Below, piece after piece: positions 28,001 to 43,000 of a stretch of DNA of 64,000 nucleotides. The translations under genes and the position numbers were made by a program. Each line of letters starts with the position of its first letter. Within the stretch, counting starts at the first letter, position 1. This DNA is from Panorpa germanica (lineage: Eukaryota > Arthropoda > Insecta > Mecoptera > Panorpidae), in contig OY783206.1 in assembly GCA_963678705.1 (NCBI GenBank), forward strand, positions 12,039,807-12,103,806, given 5' to 3'. Under the pieces are notes generated by a model. That model searched no databases. It was given only the letters and a program-made list of their open reading frames with translations, and was not told where the DNA came from.

Positions 28001-31000
28001 ACTTTATCAATACATGAAATTCAGATTCTTACATTCTCTTATGATCAAAATGTTACGAAATTTTGACACATATCGTTTGAAGGTTTTACTATCTTATTAA
28101 GTGATGCGTTAAAACATGAAGTGATAGAAAGGGAAGAGATAGACATCGGGATAGAAAGCTTATGCAGCGACAGCTACACTTCTACTGTGGCAACAACATG
28201 CGTTTGCATTACAGGAATTGTTCTTCGAAACATCCTTGTTAGAAAATGTCGACGACAGCACATTTGTATGACTAAAGCCAGCTCCAAACGATGCTACGAA
28301 CACCTCCCAACGTTGCAGTCGATGCTGGAACAAAGAGGCCTATTTTGTAACTGCTTACCTGAGGTCTGTTAACTTCTGATGATTTTTCAAAGGTCTATAT
28401 CTTCTAAGCTAAGCTATGCAAGGTTACATAAAACTATCTGAAGACCTTAAATAAAGAGCAACATAGATTCCATACCATGAAACTGGCATAAGTAGCCTAA
28501 TTTGTAAATTATAGAGCTTTGAAAAATCGTCAGAAGTTAACTGACGTCAGGTAAGCACTTACAAAATAGGCATCTACGTGTGTCCAACGTTCATGTTGGA
28601 AGAAGTTGTCGGGCTGTTGTCGGTCTTTTTCTACACCAACCACACTTGATCCACTTCTCAAACACTGCTGTATGGATCGTCTAACTAAGCAAGGTTTTAT
28701 ACTAAATTTTTTTGTTAAACAGTGTCAGTGTCAATAATATCAACAAATTAATAAAATAAATAAATATTCGGATCAAACATTCGTTACATCGCGTAGTAGA
28801 AAACTTGCAATGCCAAACTTCCAATACTTGATTCACACATTAAGGGCCTTATTCTGTAAAGTATTTCCACCGGTGAAAAAATTTCATCGCTGTGAAATGA
28901 CGTCACAAAAGCGATGATTTTTTATTTGGTATTCTGTAAGAAATTTCCATCGATTTTATTTTTGTCGCTGGAAAAAAATCGGCCAAATTATAAGGTCGCC
29001 TTGAGCGGTGACTTTAAAATTTTTCATCGCTGTATTTTTTAGAACAGTCAAACAATTTGAATTATGATTTGAATTTCAGTACAAATTTTTTAATACACAG
29101 TATATGTATAGTCATATGAATATACAAATATAAATATTTCAGAAAGTGAGGTTATGTTGCTTGTCAATCGACTTGAACAATTCAAGTCAAGAGTTTGAAT
29201 TTTTAAATATTTGAATATTCTGAATGCCGTGATTGGACGAATATTTTAAAAATTGAAGACGTCTTAAAATACGTCACTATACTTTTTTTATAAGGGCGAT
29301 GGAAAATTTGGCATACAGAATACCACTTTAGATATTTTAAATACAGCGAATTTATTCGAGCGGTGAAAAAATTAAATATTTTCACCGCTGAAAAAATAAC
29401 GTCGATTTTTTGAAAAGTTACAGAATAAGGCCCTAAGTGCAAGCATTTCAATCAAATGGTCACTGCATCGTTTGGAGCCGGCTTAAACCATACAGATAAT
29501 ATTAAAGAACGTAACTATCAAAGCATATGCCATTGCACCCGTTTCCCTTCTATTCCATGTTGTATTCAATAAAGTAAATGTGCTTAAGCGATTACCCCGC
29601 TCGCATTATCTAAAATACTCTACTGTCGTTTCCTTGAACTAGGTATATAAATATTAATTTATTTTATGGTTGTTATTCTTCTTTTTTAGAAATTTAAAAG
29701 GAATAATATACAACAGAACAGCTAAGTAACTGAAGGACTAGACAAAGAAGATTCTCATACATAGAAGAAAAATACTCTATTTACATATACGTAACTTTCT
29801 TAAAGTTATTTCCACGTTATTTGAAAAATGAGACAACCTTATTATGTTGTTAATAAAATATGAAAATTTACGAGACAGTCCCTAAAAGTGTCCGTGTGTG
29901 ATATCCCTAGAGGGTGCTGGTGCTGATGTTGGTGCTATCCGTCACTGCTATGAGCTATGAAGATGGTGTGTACTGTGTACTGTGTTTACGTCATATTGAA
30001 ATTTTACCTGAACAGGCCTGTGGAGGCAACGGGAAGATAAGTGTTGTAGAACTCTTCCTGCGGGCCACAGCGCATCCCAGTGACTGGGGTTTAAAGGATC
30101 TGAGCTGCTGCATGAAGTCCGAGCACTCCATGAGGGCGACGTCCGCGAAATGAAGGTCACACAGAATGTGATTCTGCAGGAGAAGAAAGTTAAAAGTTAT
30201 TTCTTAATTTGAAAATTAATTTCAACATTGGATAGTATTAAGAATCATTCACACTCACTGCTTTAATTTAATTTTGTATTTAATTTAAATTATTTAGTAT
30301 ATGGCAATACGCGTAGTCATTCACAGTACCATTTTTAATTTAATTTATTTTTTAAGTTTTCTTAGTTTTTAGGACCTTATAGGTTTTTAGGAGTTTTAGG
30401 ACCTTACAAATATATAAATTAAAAATAATAAATTAAGAAAAACTATATTATATTATAACCTGCAAAATGTGACAATCTGTCAAAAGGCAGGATTTACTTT
30501 TTAAAGAAGTTTAATGTTAACAATTTCTGGTATTAATTGTTATTAAAAAAAGCAATTTTAATTATTTCACATACAATTTTGTCGAACTTTCAAAATTTAT
30601 ATTACTAACGATGCATACCAGTGGCGTAGCGTGCCTTAGACGGGCTCTGTATCAAAATTTGTTGGGGGCCCAAATGATTTCACAAGAGGAAGAGAAACGC
30701 TCGCATTGAATTAAAATAATTATATATTGATTATATGTTATTACTTACAATTAATACTCCTAGAAACTAAGCTAGTCAAAGAATTCAAATGAAATTTACA
30801 CTTTTCTTGCCTTTTGTTCGGCAACTTATTTATAAAATCATTCATAACTGAAGACGATTTCAGTTTTTCAAATTTTCTGCCTCTATAGACAATAGTGACA
30901 ACAGCCCTTCCTGTCTCATAGATAAAATTTAAAAAAAAAAATTCGGTTTCAATTTAGAAAAACTTCTTTAAGCTGTTGCAGTTGTAACCGGAAGGGTCAA

Positions 31001-34000
31001 GAATAGAAAGCACGTTGTTATTACTTCCGGAAAACTGAATGCAAGGCCATTGAATTTTATCAGCAATAATTCCATAAGTTCCCTAATGGAATGAATTTTC
31101 TGAATTTCTGATTTAAAGCATGTTTCAACTCTGACATGTCTTTACTGTATTTAGTTTTTCCGGTTTCGAACATATTACTTATGTCACAGAGGCTCTGAAA
31201 TCTTTAGCAATACACATTGACTCCGGATCTGAAATTCTCTCATCCATTTATCCATTTCATGCTGTAGAGCTTTAGAAACAGGATTAATGATTTCAAATAG
31301 TGAAGAAAGAATTTTTGCTTACACACGTTTGGGGCCCCGTATCTTTGTTACGGCAGATACGGCGGTAGCTACGCCACTGATGCATACGCACCAACCAAAT
31401 TAATGCACTAGTCCTCAATGCACTAGTTTTGACGAAATGAGGATATTCGAAGCTCTGGAATCTTGTTTTAACTTTTTAAGACTGATTGATAGTTTCAAAT
31501 ATATATTTCAATAGTTCACTGAAATATCTTTTGATGCTATCGGAAATTCAAACTATCAAACAGATAATATAACTTTACAATATTTTAAAACATCGGCTGT
31601 ATATTTTCTTAAAAAATAGTTCTGGATCTTGTTATAACAATAGCAATTTGAGAATCCTTAAATTAAGACAAGTCTTAATAAAAAAAAAAAAAAATACAAT
31701 ACTGGTATGTTTTTATTTTTTGCGTTTTAATTAATTTAGAATATTAAGTTAATGGATTTACGAATTTGGAATAAAAATAAAATGTTATATTTAAAATTGA
31801 TGTTGTTTACTCAGAGCTAGAATTATTCTTAGTTAGAAATAGTTTACTCTCCGTTTACAAATTCCAGGTGTCAAAATACCATGATAGGAGTCACATGATA
31901 GGAGGAAAATATAAATTACCTGAATCAAGCAGTAATTTTTATAAATATTCTATATTCTATTCTATAAGCATAAGGTCTAACAAGAGGTGTCATTCTAAAT
32001 CAACAGATAAACGCCATATTTTTATTTGAATCCAATGTAGAGACTCTGAAGTTAGTAATGGAAGACAATATCACCGCAATGATGGTTGTATATTCTTTAC
32101 ATGTTCCGACTTCGGATTGAAACATTTTTGTTTCATAAAAATACTACCTAGAATTTTTGAATATAGCATAAGTAAGGGTTTTACTAGTGTTGCATGTTTA
32201 TGCCGCACTAGTCTGTACGTTAAAAGTACAGCACATCATGTCTCAATAATATCAACTTATGAATAAAAATATATAAATGTTGGATGTTGCATGTTTATGC
32301 CGCATTAATCTGTAAGAGGTATTACATCTACTTTTATTAAAGTTGATTAAATTTTTAAATATTATTAGACTAAATATAAATGCATATTGACAGTGGAGAC
32401 AAAATGGTGGGTAATTTAAAATGACAGCTCTTGTTGAAAGACCCTATGTAACAGAATTTTCCAGTATATCATATACGTATTAGGATTGATTGAGGAATTA
32501 TTATTTATTTTAGTTTTTGTGGAACATACCTTGAATCTCCTGGCTCTCTTCTGATTGGGCCCCGTCAAGTTCAATCCGCAGGAGTTGCAGCGAAGACATT
32601 CCTCGTGATAATGATTGTTATCGTAAAGTGGGGACGGCTCTGTAAACAAACAGCCATTGAGATGATCGTGTCGAGAGAGTATTTGCCAAACGAAACAACA
32701 AAACGTAACGGTATCGGTATCGGTATCGGTATCGTACAAATATACTGCGATCAATAGATTTTGTTTATTTCTGTGTTTTCTATGCTAATGACATGGTTAT
32801 TGGTATTGATAGGAAGTTCTTATAAAAGTGCGGTATGAACTGGTTTCTAAACTGATATAACATTAACGGAGTGGAAAACATTTTCGAATTGATTCACCAA
32901 AATACCAGTATTATCAACAAGTCTAGGGATATATTTCAGTTGAATCTTCCTTAGAAATATTTGTTAGCATTACTTAGGTAGAACATTGTCTTGAAGAGCA
33001 GTGGTAAGCTAGCTACAACCTAATTTCAAGAGATATTTTGTACTCTCACTTAAAAAATATAACAAGTGTAACAAAGACTATTGAGTGGCTATTACGTATT
33101 ACGTATTTCGTTTTTTCGAAAAGTTTTTTCGAATATTAATAAACGTGTTATACGGGAGTCTACTATAAGTTAAACACTGGTTAAAGAATGGATTTACATC
33201 CAGTGGGATTGTTCGCGATTTGTCTGTTCAACACTCAGAAATAATTTTGTATAAATTGAGAAACTAACTAAAAGCATTTTCTGAATTTTATTTGCTTATA
33301 CTCCATCCAATATCAATGTACTATGTTTAACAAATATAGTGAAATATTATACTATGTACTCTTATATAGAAAAACAATTTTATAATAGTAAAATATTATT
33401 TTCGTTGAAAAATACATCTGAATAAAGATGGATCCTTCGTACGTCATACATCATACATCATACGTCATAACCGTATCCTTTAATTTGATCGAAGTTATTT
33501 TTGTAAATTTTAATATCGACACATATGTGAAAACGTGTTCTATCAAACAATCTACTATGCACGCCCTAACTGTTACCACCCTCACTCCATATTCAACTCC
33601 CACTCTCAACCCTTGGGTGTTCTTTGATATTGCATTTCGCGCAAAACTTTTATTAGATATTGCAAATCCAATACAAAAACACGTCGAAATGCATTCACGA
33701 CATACTACTTGTATTCCACAAATATGAGTTTGAAATATGTATTACATTAAAAATAAAATATAGGAGCACTCAGCTCACATCTAGTGATGTACCTGTAGCC
33801 ATGGCCGTTCCTAGGTAGGGACAAACGGAGCTGCGAAAATTATACAAGTGTCTTGTATCCTACCGTTAAATTTTCCGCGGGCGCTCATGCCTGTGCCTGT
33901 TTATGATATATTCTGTGAGTTTATGAGAGACAGGCAACCGAATATCCCTTGGCAACCGCGTAAATAGAAATTCGAGAATGGTGATTGAGTAATACACATA

Positions 34001-37000
34001 TGAAACTTGTTCCAATACTCGAAAATATATGTAAAGCCCGCGTATTTATCGGTATATAAATGTAGTCCCTGTTAGACGAAAATTTGATATAAATGCTTCA
34101 TAACCATTTTAAGTGCCAGTCAAATAATTTGTAGTTTATTAGATTAGGAAGTTTGCAAAAAGTTCACTTGAAGATTTTACAAATTTAGACTGATTAGTAT
34201 GTGGTTATGAATCCGACATTAAAAATCACTTAAAAAACAAAGTTACTGTGTTAAGTATGCGACATCCAACATTTGTTGTAAGAAGTTGTACAACACGTCC
34301 ACACTAGTGCGACATGCAACTTAATACGTCGGAAGCTTTCATATTTCGGACTAAGGCCCTCCGTACACGAGTCGACTGATTGCAAACTAGTCGAGCCGTG
34401 TTTCGTGACTATATAGAATTTTTAACAATAGCATAATAGGGGATTTTATTGTGTCGTATTTGTATTTATGTTTGCATTTAAATACTTTTGAATAGTATTT
34501 GTGCACATCTCTGTTCATGATGTCACCATCAATAGCATGCAACCAAGCATTCCCGGCGACCGAGAAACATAATCCCTCAAAACCAGTTTAGTTTCGTTCA
34601 TGCCGTGTGTTTTCTCTCACTAACAACACAGTTCCATTTTCATTCGGTTCGGGCAGATTCGGGGCTAAGGTTTGCAATCAGTCGCCTCATGTACGGACGG
34701 CCTAATTCCTTTAACCTGCTTTAGAGAAATATAAATTTACTAAAAAAAAGTAATAAAACTCAAGTTCAAACTAAAGTTATTTAATAGGGTCTCTGCTAAC
34801 TCGTGATTTACTCTTGTTCAGGTCTATTTCATTTGTCTATTTAAACACAATTTTTAATTATTTTTATTTATTTACTAAACACAATTAAAAAAAAAACGTC
34901 AACGCGCAGTAAGATTATACTAGAGGATGAGTTGGTACTCGGCCCTTTTGTTCGAGATCATATTCAAAACCGTAATTTCTTTAGAAGTTACGCCTTAGGA
35001 TTAAATCATTTTTGCTTTATGAAAATACTACCTAAAATTTAAAAAAATAGCATAAGTAAGGGTTTTATTTGTGTCGCATGTTTATGTCGCACTAGTCTGT
35101 ACGTTAAAAGTACAACACATTTAGTACATTCATGTCTAAATAATGTCAACTTATGAATGAAAGTATATAAATGTTGGATGGCGCATGTTTACGTCGCACC
35201 AGTGAAATTACTGCTTTTATTAAAATTGATTAAATTTTTAAATATTATTAGTCTAAATATAAATGTAAAAAAAACAAAACCTAAAGTGATTTTATAGACA
35301 AAATAGCATTTCTCTAACAATTTAAAATGTGTCACTTAAGGGAGGGATGGTGGAGTGAGGGTGTTGGGCGTGTATTCAGTTACAAAAGACTGCAGACATG
35401 CTGTCAACGTGAACCGGAACTGAATTTGGTTATTGGGGTTTTAATCGCGATAAAAAATATAATATTTGATTAAATTATTATATTGGAGTGTTTTGTTTAA
35501 TTTGTAAATTAAACAGGGGTTGGTTGGTTGCTCTGACACTAATGATAATTAATTTTTTCTTATAAGATATTAAAACAATTTCATTTTCTCATATACTGCT
35601 TTTTATATTAATAAAGCGAAAAGCACCTTTCCCACCTACTGTTTTCATTTTCATTTTTAGTTTGTATTTTGAATGAACCGAGTGGTACCGAGTATGTATG
35701 CGTCGTGCGTTAAGAATATCTTTACTTAATATAAACTAGCGTTTGTCCCGTCGCAAGGCAACGTATGTTTAATGTATTAAACTAAAATTTAACTTTTAAC
35801 TTTGAAACTATCTAAGGTCTTCCCCTAAAACTGCCCCCAGCGCAACCGCCTCCGACCCTAGTAATACAATTCTTCAATTGGATGTAAATTTCAGATTTAA
35901 AAAATGACGAACTCCTATCCAATATTCCTATCTTCTTGAAGACCACTCCTTTGCGTGTGACGTACTTGTAATGAATGGACGGCCCCAAAAGGCTGTAGTC
36001 CTTGAAAACCACACCAAAAATTTGAATTAAAAATGTTTGATTTTAAAACGGAACAACTTTCTTTTACAACAGGAGATTTAACCCATTTTGAATCATTTAG
36101 GGTCATATAGCACTAACGTATGTAAATATGTATGAATGCTATAGAAATATAAAAATGTACTTGTGAAAACTTTTACTTTTAGTTATTACACGGTCCTATA
36201 CACAGGTCAGACAATGAGGCAACGATATTAGTAAAAATATCCATAGCTCTTAACGAGGTTAGCCGCTATGAGGCACTGTAAAACAACGTCCCTTAAAGCT
36301 CCTGTCAAACATGACAGAAACACAGAAAAATCCAAATAAATATTGTAAAAAATATCTAAATAGACTCAATATTAAACATTTATTTTGTGAGATTCGTTTA
36401 GTCGAATTCCTATACATTTATATGCTAGAAAATATATTTTTTATCGCATCATTAAGCCGTTTAGTAAAAGTTATGTTAGAAATCGGCACTAGGTTCATTT
36501 ACGTCATGTAAGGAAGGTGAGATACATCGACGCGATCCTGGCGGACAAAACCACGAAAGAAGCGATCAAAATCTTGCTAAGAGGACCGTTCTTTTCTACA
36601 TCACAACAAAGTAAAATTTAAACTAACAATTTGTGTCAAAAACAGTGCCACATTGTGCCGGTTTTACACCAAAGGGACAATTTGGAAAACAGTTGTGTTT
36701 TCGAAAAACAAAACAAAAACATGTTTCATTTCATTTTAAAACAGTTCTGTTTTTCGATTGTTCACATTGAACATACTGGTTTTGTTTTTAGTGTCTTTCT
36801 GTGTGTCTCATAAAAATTTAGTATCCCACAAATTATTGTGTTAGCGAGACATTTCTATTAAATTAACACTTATTTATTATAACTGCTTTTGAAACTAGTT
36901 GCTAGTCAAATGATAAATAACAACTGACAACCGCAAATGTTCAAACCAAGCAGACTAAAAATCAACAACAAACGTGTTTTCCTTTGATCTTACCGTCTCC

Positions 37001-40000
37001 AGATAGGAATCTGTTTTGTTTACTAAAACAGTTTTTAAAGCCAAAAATGTTTTAAGAACTGTCTTTTTGTGTTTTTGTTCGTGTTTTGTTGTTTTGTCTC
37101 TCTGGTGTGAAACCGGCATAAGAGGATCGTGCTTTTCTACATCACAATAAAGTAAAATTTACAACTAACAATTTGTACCAAAAACAGTGCCACATAACAA
37201 ACAAGTGATAACGTTACGTCGCCAACCTGAGTCGACGTCGACGTTGACGTCGCGTCGTATTGTGTCGATTCCGGGCCCCGGAGTAGTATTCTAATGAAAT
37301 GACACATATTGTGCAATAGATCACGCGATTAGGAGTAATTTATTGCTTCGCATTTTATTAATTAACTCAAAAAGTCAATAGTATCAACAAGGTAGTTGGT
37401 CGGTCGCTGGGTGGGTTGGGGGGTGAGAGGATTAGGACACACAATAACACATCGTCCTCGAGGGATAATTTATTTTGCACTAAAAGCGAAAAACTTGAAG
37501 AACCATCAATGGTGCCAGGACTGAAGTATTTGGGAATCTACTTCAATGTAGAACAGGGTGCATATTTAAGGCGCAAATGAATTCGAAATTTGTATATATA
37601 CGACTCAAATTCTGACACTAAAAGAAATCTAATTAGTGAACTGTTTTTAGAAAGAAGGGGTCTACATTATAGATGTTACGCTACTGAGTAGTACAATATA
37701 ATATCTCTTTAATAATTGGAAAATTATTTTTGGTTATTCTTGGAAAAATGGTCATGTTTTCAATTTTCAAAATAGAAATGGTAAGGCTTTCAATTAAAAC
37801 TTTGTTTTATATATACAATATGCCAATCGCAGATAAATGTATATTTTACATTAATACTCTTAAATAGTACCCGTATATATTTTACATTAAAAATGTTATA
37901 TTTTCTACACGGAAGTTTTATGTAAAAATTGCATTTCATTTAAAGAAAGATGGCTCATGTACATGTTTCTTTTTTATATCGTACGTTCTCCCGCAACAAA
38001 GGTTCAGTTTACTTGATACATACATTGACATATTTAATGTTACATATTTTAATGTTTATTATTAATAATTGATAAACATTAAAGTAGAAAGTTCCTCTCG
38101 CGATAAAGAGTGTTAGTTACGAAAGGAATGGAATGGCGACAGATGAGGCAGAGAGATGAAGGTACAAATGTGGAAGAGGACCTAAGGAGAAGTGATAAGG
38201 AGATACAACAACAGGAAAGAATGGAAAAAATTGAGAAGAGCAATTACAACAAAAGAAATAAAAGGATTTGGGAGAGAGAGATACCACAATACTTAAGAGA
38301 AAAAGACACAAAAAACATGAGAAGGATTGCTAGATTTAGTTTGGGAAACGAGGAGAAAGGAAACAGATACTGGGCAAATGCTGGGCAGGGTGTCCGGAAC
38401 GCATATAGAAACATTGGAGCACATTAAGTTTTCATGTGAGAAAAAGGTAATAAGCGAAAAGAATAATGGCGGAGATAGAGAAAAGGAACGAGGAAAGAGA
38501 AGGAAAGGCAGAGTAGAAACAGGAGGAAGAGTAGCAGGAGGAGCGAAGCACTAGCAGTTTTGTTTTTATTTTTATAAGGAATAATTTAAAATTTTTTTTG
38601 GAAGGAGTGAGAATGTTTAGATTTATTAAGGATCAAAATTGAATTAAACACAATGACATGTAATGCCAAATGGCAAAAACATTAAAATAAAATAATAATA
38701 TGATAAAGAGTGTTAGTACGACTACATCCTACTGAAAAAGTCGGAGGTCGCAAATAGTCGGTTTCAATGTGAAAGGTTTAAATGTGTTAAGAAGTTGGCA
38801 GAGAACATACGTTTTAAGCCGGTGTCAGTTTGGTAGAAAATTAGTACAACAACTTTATGGTGGATCAAGATGACCCGGATATTGAACGGTAAATTTAAGG
38901 ATTTATCTGTTTAATGACATGAATAATTTCTACATTTTTATATTTTGTTGAATAAAAATAAAAAACGTACAGATAACGTATTTACGAAAAGACTATAAAA
39001 TCTATAACGCGCGTTTAAAAACATCACGCGTAATTATGACTTAACCTGACTGACACCGGGTTAAAAAATATCTCGTAAACCTTTATATCTCTTTCATTAA
39101 CAATTTAAAAAACAGTCAAAACCTTCCTAATTTATTCGTGTACAATATATCAGTTTTCTAAAAATCAGTTTTAATAATTTGTAGGTCTCTTGCGTGCTAA
39201 ATATGCGTACTTTATTTATTAATATCTCGCTTCACAGCTGGTCAAAACGTTTGAAATTTTGTAATAATATGAAGGACAGTTGTACAAACATAATATCTTA
39301 TTGAATTTTATGCAACAGTAGTTTTAGTAGTGAACTATCATAAAACGTAATAAAAACGTGACTTATAAATATTGTCAAAATATACACAGCAGTAAAAAAT
39401 GTAAACAATATCGTCCTTAACGGGCCTAAGTCTCAAAACTAACAGTGTTGTAGCTGGGATATAAAAGACTTATACTAATGTATGTTTATTGTGTCGTGGT
39501 ATTAATTTTTCCATTACACCAATAAGGAAATATCTTTATTGAGGTGTGGTTTTGACTCACATTTTCATTTTCTCTCAGCGCAAATAAAATACATGGAAAA
39601 GTTATTGTACACAGCCTGAAGTTGATGTGTTTTTCGCAAAGTTTTCTATATATTTGAATACATTAGAAGTTATAGCCAATTCGAAAAGAAACTTCCAAAA
39701 GTGGGGCACTAACTTTAACAACTTAGTAATAATTTATAATTAATAATACGATATAAATTTTATGTTATAATTTTGTTGACAAAATAACAAAAGTTTTCCT
39801 GAAATTTATGTTTTTATATAAATTTTTTTTTTTGTATAGATTAGAAATATATTAGCCGTAGAAAATGACGTGTACTGATAATAGCGGGTATCAGATCGGA
39901 TCGGACAGCAACTGCCGATTAGGCGTACATGGTGTACGGTACACGGTATACGGTGTTATTAACAGGACTCTTTCGAACGCAATTAGTTAGATAATTGTTA

Positions 40001-43000
40001 TATTAATTATAAACTTGTATTATATTCTTCTATCAGCATGTGTTGCTGTCTGGAATGTTGATTAAATTTTACTACATTTAATTAGAAAAATAGAAGCCAC
40101 ACAATGGAATTCTCTGGCACTAGGAAATTCTTACCGGAAAAACTTCTGTTAGCGAATCAAATAGACCTTAATAACTTGGCCTAAATGCTTCACCGAATTA
40201 ATAATAAATATCAACAATTTGTGGAAATATCATTTTCAAAAATTAAAACTTCTTAGATTATTAGAGACCATCCATTAATTACGTCACATGTTAAGGTGGG
40301 AGGGGAGTGGATATACAAAGAGTGACAAGAGTGTGAAAAATTAATAAGCTTCGTGACGGCACATCTTTTATAAAATTTGACTTCCAAAAAAAGAAAAAAC
40401 AAGACTAAAAAAATAAAACAAAATAAGACTATTTGAAAATATTATGTTATTGATATGTAAAATATACGTTAATAAACAATGTATACAGAAATAATACGTA
40501 AAATATCAGTAGCTTTTGTTCTACGTAAAGTGGTACCTTATTTAATAAAAAAAATTAAGAAATGAAATGATTAGAATAAATAATTTTGAAAATTTCGTCA
40601 AGCTTAAAAAGATATGTAATATTTCTACATGACATGCACGAATCGTAAACTTATGTAATATTTAACGCAATAATTTAACTAACATAACTCTGTTGCATTG
40701 TCATTAAATAAATGACATTAGAAATCATTTAGTAACGTATTAATTTTACATATAATATTACATAATCTTGCAAAACTATAATTACATTATCGTGAGAATC
40801 CGTACATTTATATCGAAAGATACATCTTGTTATGTATTCTTACATTATATTTACCAAAAACAAATTTGTATGTATGTAGTGAAGAAGGAATTTTAGATCA
40901 CATTATATTTGAATGCATAAATTATAGTTTACAAAGATCAAAATTCAATAGTGAAATATTAGATGTGATTAAAACTTTTCCTGTTAATACTAAATTTTTG
41001 TTAAGTGATTCAAAATTAATTAGTGAATTATTTAAATATTTGTAAAATAGAATTATAAAATGTTAAATATATATACAAAATGTTTGCTGGTGGCTATGAC
41101 GAATAAAAGTAAAGGCAAATAAAAAAATAAAATGCGTACTCTTACCCTAAATTTCGGTAACATTGTATGTACTTAAACAGAACAGAGCTTTTATGATTCT
41201 AAAGATACCCAAAAAGGTAGTTTTGTTATTTTATTAATCCAATTCATTATGTTAAACTTGAAATACATGTAACTAAGTTTAGCAGGTGAGATAATTAGAA
41301 ATTATGAGGTATCCTTATAAGCACAAACGTAGAATTTATGTAGGAGATACGTTTTGACGTACATAATACGGTAATACAACATAACTGTGTTTCAGTGATT
41401 TTTCTATTAGCCTCTTAACACATTTTTTAACAAAATCATATTTCAGTGTTTTACAAAATATTTCAACAATGTGTAAAACTGAAATTTCAGTAAGAATAAG
41501 AAGTGTTTTCTTTGTGTAAATATACTCCACAAGTATTTTAAAATGAAAACAATATATATACATGTAATATATGTCTATGTATATAAGTTCTCGAAAACAT
41601 GAATGAAATATTCGATTAATGCCAAGGAATGGTCTACAAGGCAATTTGCCAATAATTTTATTGTTAGAAAAATCAACAAAACCGTGAAATGAACCGTGTC
41701 ATAGATAACCAAACATAGTTGTGTTGTACAACAATTAGTCAGCATGTGGAGAAACAATTTATTGTGAAATTAGGTTAGAATTTCTTTGTGGTTGATAACA
41801 GAGCAGAAACTCCTGGCTTTAATCACACTACTGCAGATTAATAAATACTGCAACTGTCAAAGTATAGAGTACAGAGAAAATTTAAAAATTAATTTTATAG
41901 AATTTACCTGCAATTTTGTATTAGTAAAATAACACCTGTGAAAAGTTCCTAATAGATCATCCATTTTTATTTTTCACCATTTTAAATTAACTATTAATTA
42001 ATGAAATATTTGTTAATATAATTCATAAATTTCACACAAAATACACCGTGTTATAGAGATGCCTTTAACAGTGACATATACGGAAAAAACAATCGTGTAA
42101 TATCTAAATAAATGTGTTAAAAAACCATATGCATATATAAACAAACATGGAGGTGGTTTCTGCAACAGTTTGGTATTAAACTTCAAATACTTGATTATCA
42201 CATAACATAAATGAAGCACACACGTATTTATTTAATCACAAATATGACAGAGACAGTACGTATTTTTTAACTAAATTTTAATTAATATTTTTAAATATGT
42301 AGATATAGTCTTCTTGTTTAATATCACTGACAAGACAGCTTTCAGAGCTCTCACGTGCCTGACTAGACAGCGACGACGCAAAACTAAAGTGTGTGTAATA
42401 CAACCACGACCCCACCTCCTGAAAATCGATTACAGCAACCAACCTAAGCAAAATACAACCAAAACATTACTAAAAACACGAGGTTTTCTAGAGTACGATT
42501 TGTTCATTTAATATCGACACTTGTGTATTAATTGTTTAATTGTTATTTACTCTGATATGTTATTAAGAATGTAACCGTAATCAATAATTAAAATATTTTC
42601 TCTAACAATTCATAACATGATATTTGAAAGACACTGGTGTCAGATTTTTATAGAGTTTTAAATGTTTTAAATTTTATTAGAGACTTGAAGCTTTTGTGTA
42701 GTCTCTGGGAGGTTTTGTATTGTAGAATAAAGCTTTTGTTATTTGGCGCCAGTGGGTATTAACGACAGAGGGACGGAGGGGGTGTCATTGAAACACTCCT
42801 ACTTTTATCTACAATCTATTAGATTCGGAATTCTACTAGTAATGAGAATTAATACTAATTTTCTTAAAAGTACCACGTCATGTTTTATTAATGAAATTTG
42901 TATTGACATTTGTACGAGTATATATGAATTACTATGAATATGTATTACCATTGTATATGCATACATAATATGTTATTATGTTTATCAGTTGAATTAGATA

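Larger units (their letters stand above)
21253..30007 (-). other. intron 3 of the LIM-RapGAP-BTB gene
   Basis: 8755 bp, or two introns if the microexon at 23639-23680 is used. Contains PIF-like MITEs, the inverted MITE pair of family A, a mariner deletion derivative and the inverted-repeat cluster at 28.3-29.5 kb. A diverged repeat pair links about 21930-22095 and 27970-28100 (shared CACATATCGT). No other coding signal. Confidence 0.6.
30174..32529 (-). other. intron 2 of the LIM-RapGAP-BTB gene
   Basis: 2356 bp holding a MITE broken by a hAT element, then AT-rich sequence and the repeat at 32105-32395. Nothing coding for the host. Confidence 0.65.

Noticed and set aside
28121-28372. 83-codon plus-strand frame
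   Set aside because: Overlaps the arms of an inverted-repeat element; no domain and no conservation signal.
29914-30153. 79-codon plus-strand frame
   Set aside because: Antisense shadow of exon 3, which has LIM ligands and good splice sites on the minus strand.
32416-32754. 112-codon minus-strand frame taken as a single-exon LIM gene
   Set aside because: It reads through both splice sites; the true coding part is exon 2 (32530-32639), and the flanks are a microsatellite and intron.
38110-38554. Two overlapping Lys/Arg/Glu-rich frames
   Set aside because: They lie within a LINE fragment bounded by a 16-bp duplication and resemble shifted pieces of its ORF2, not a host gene.
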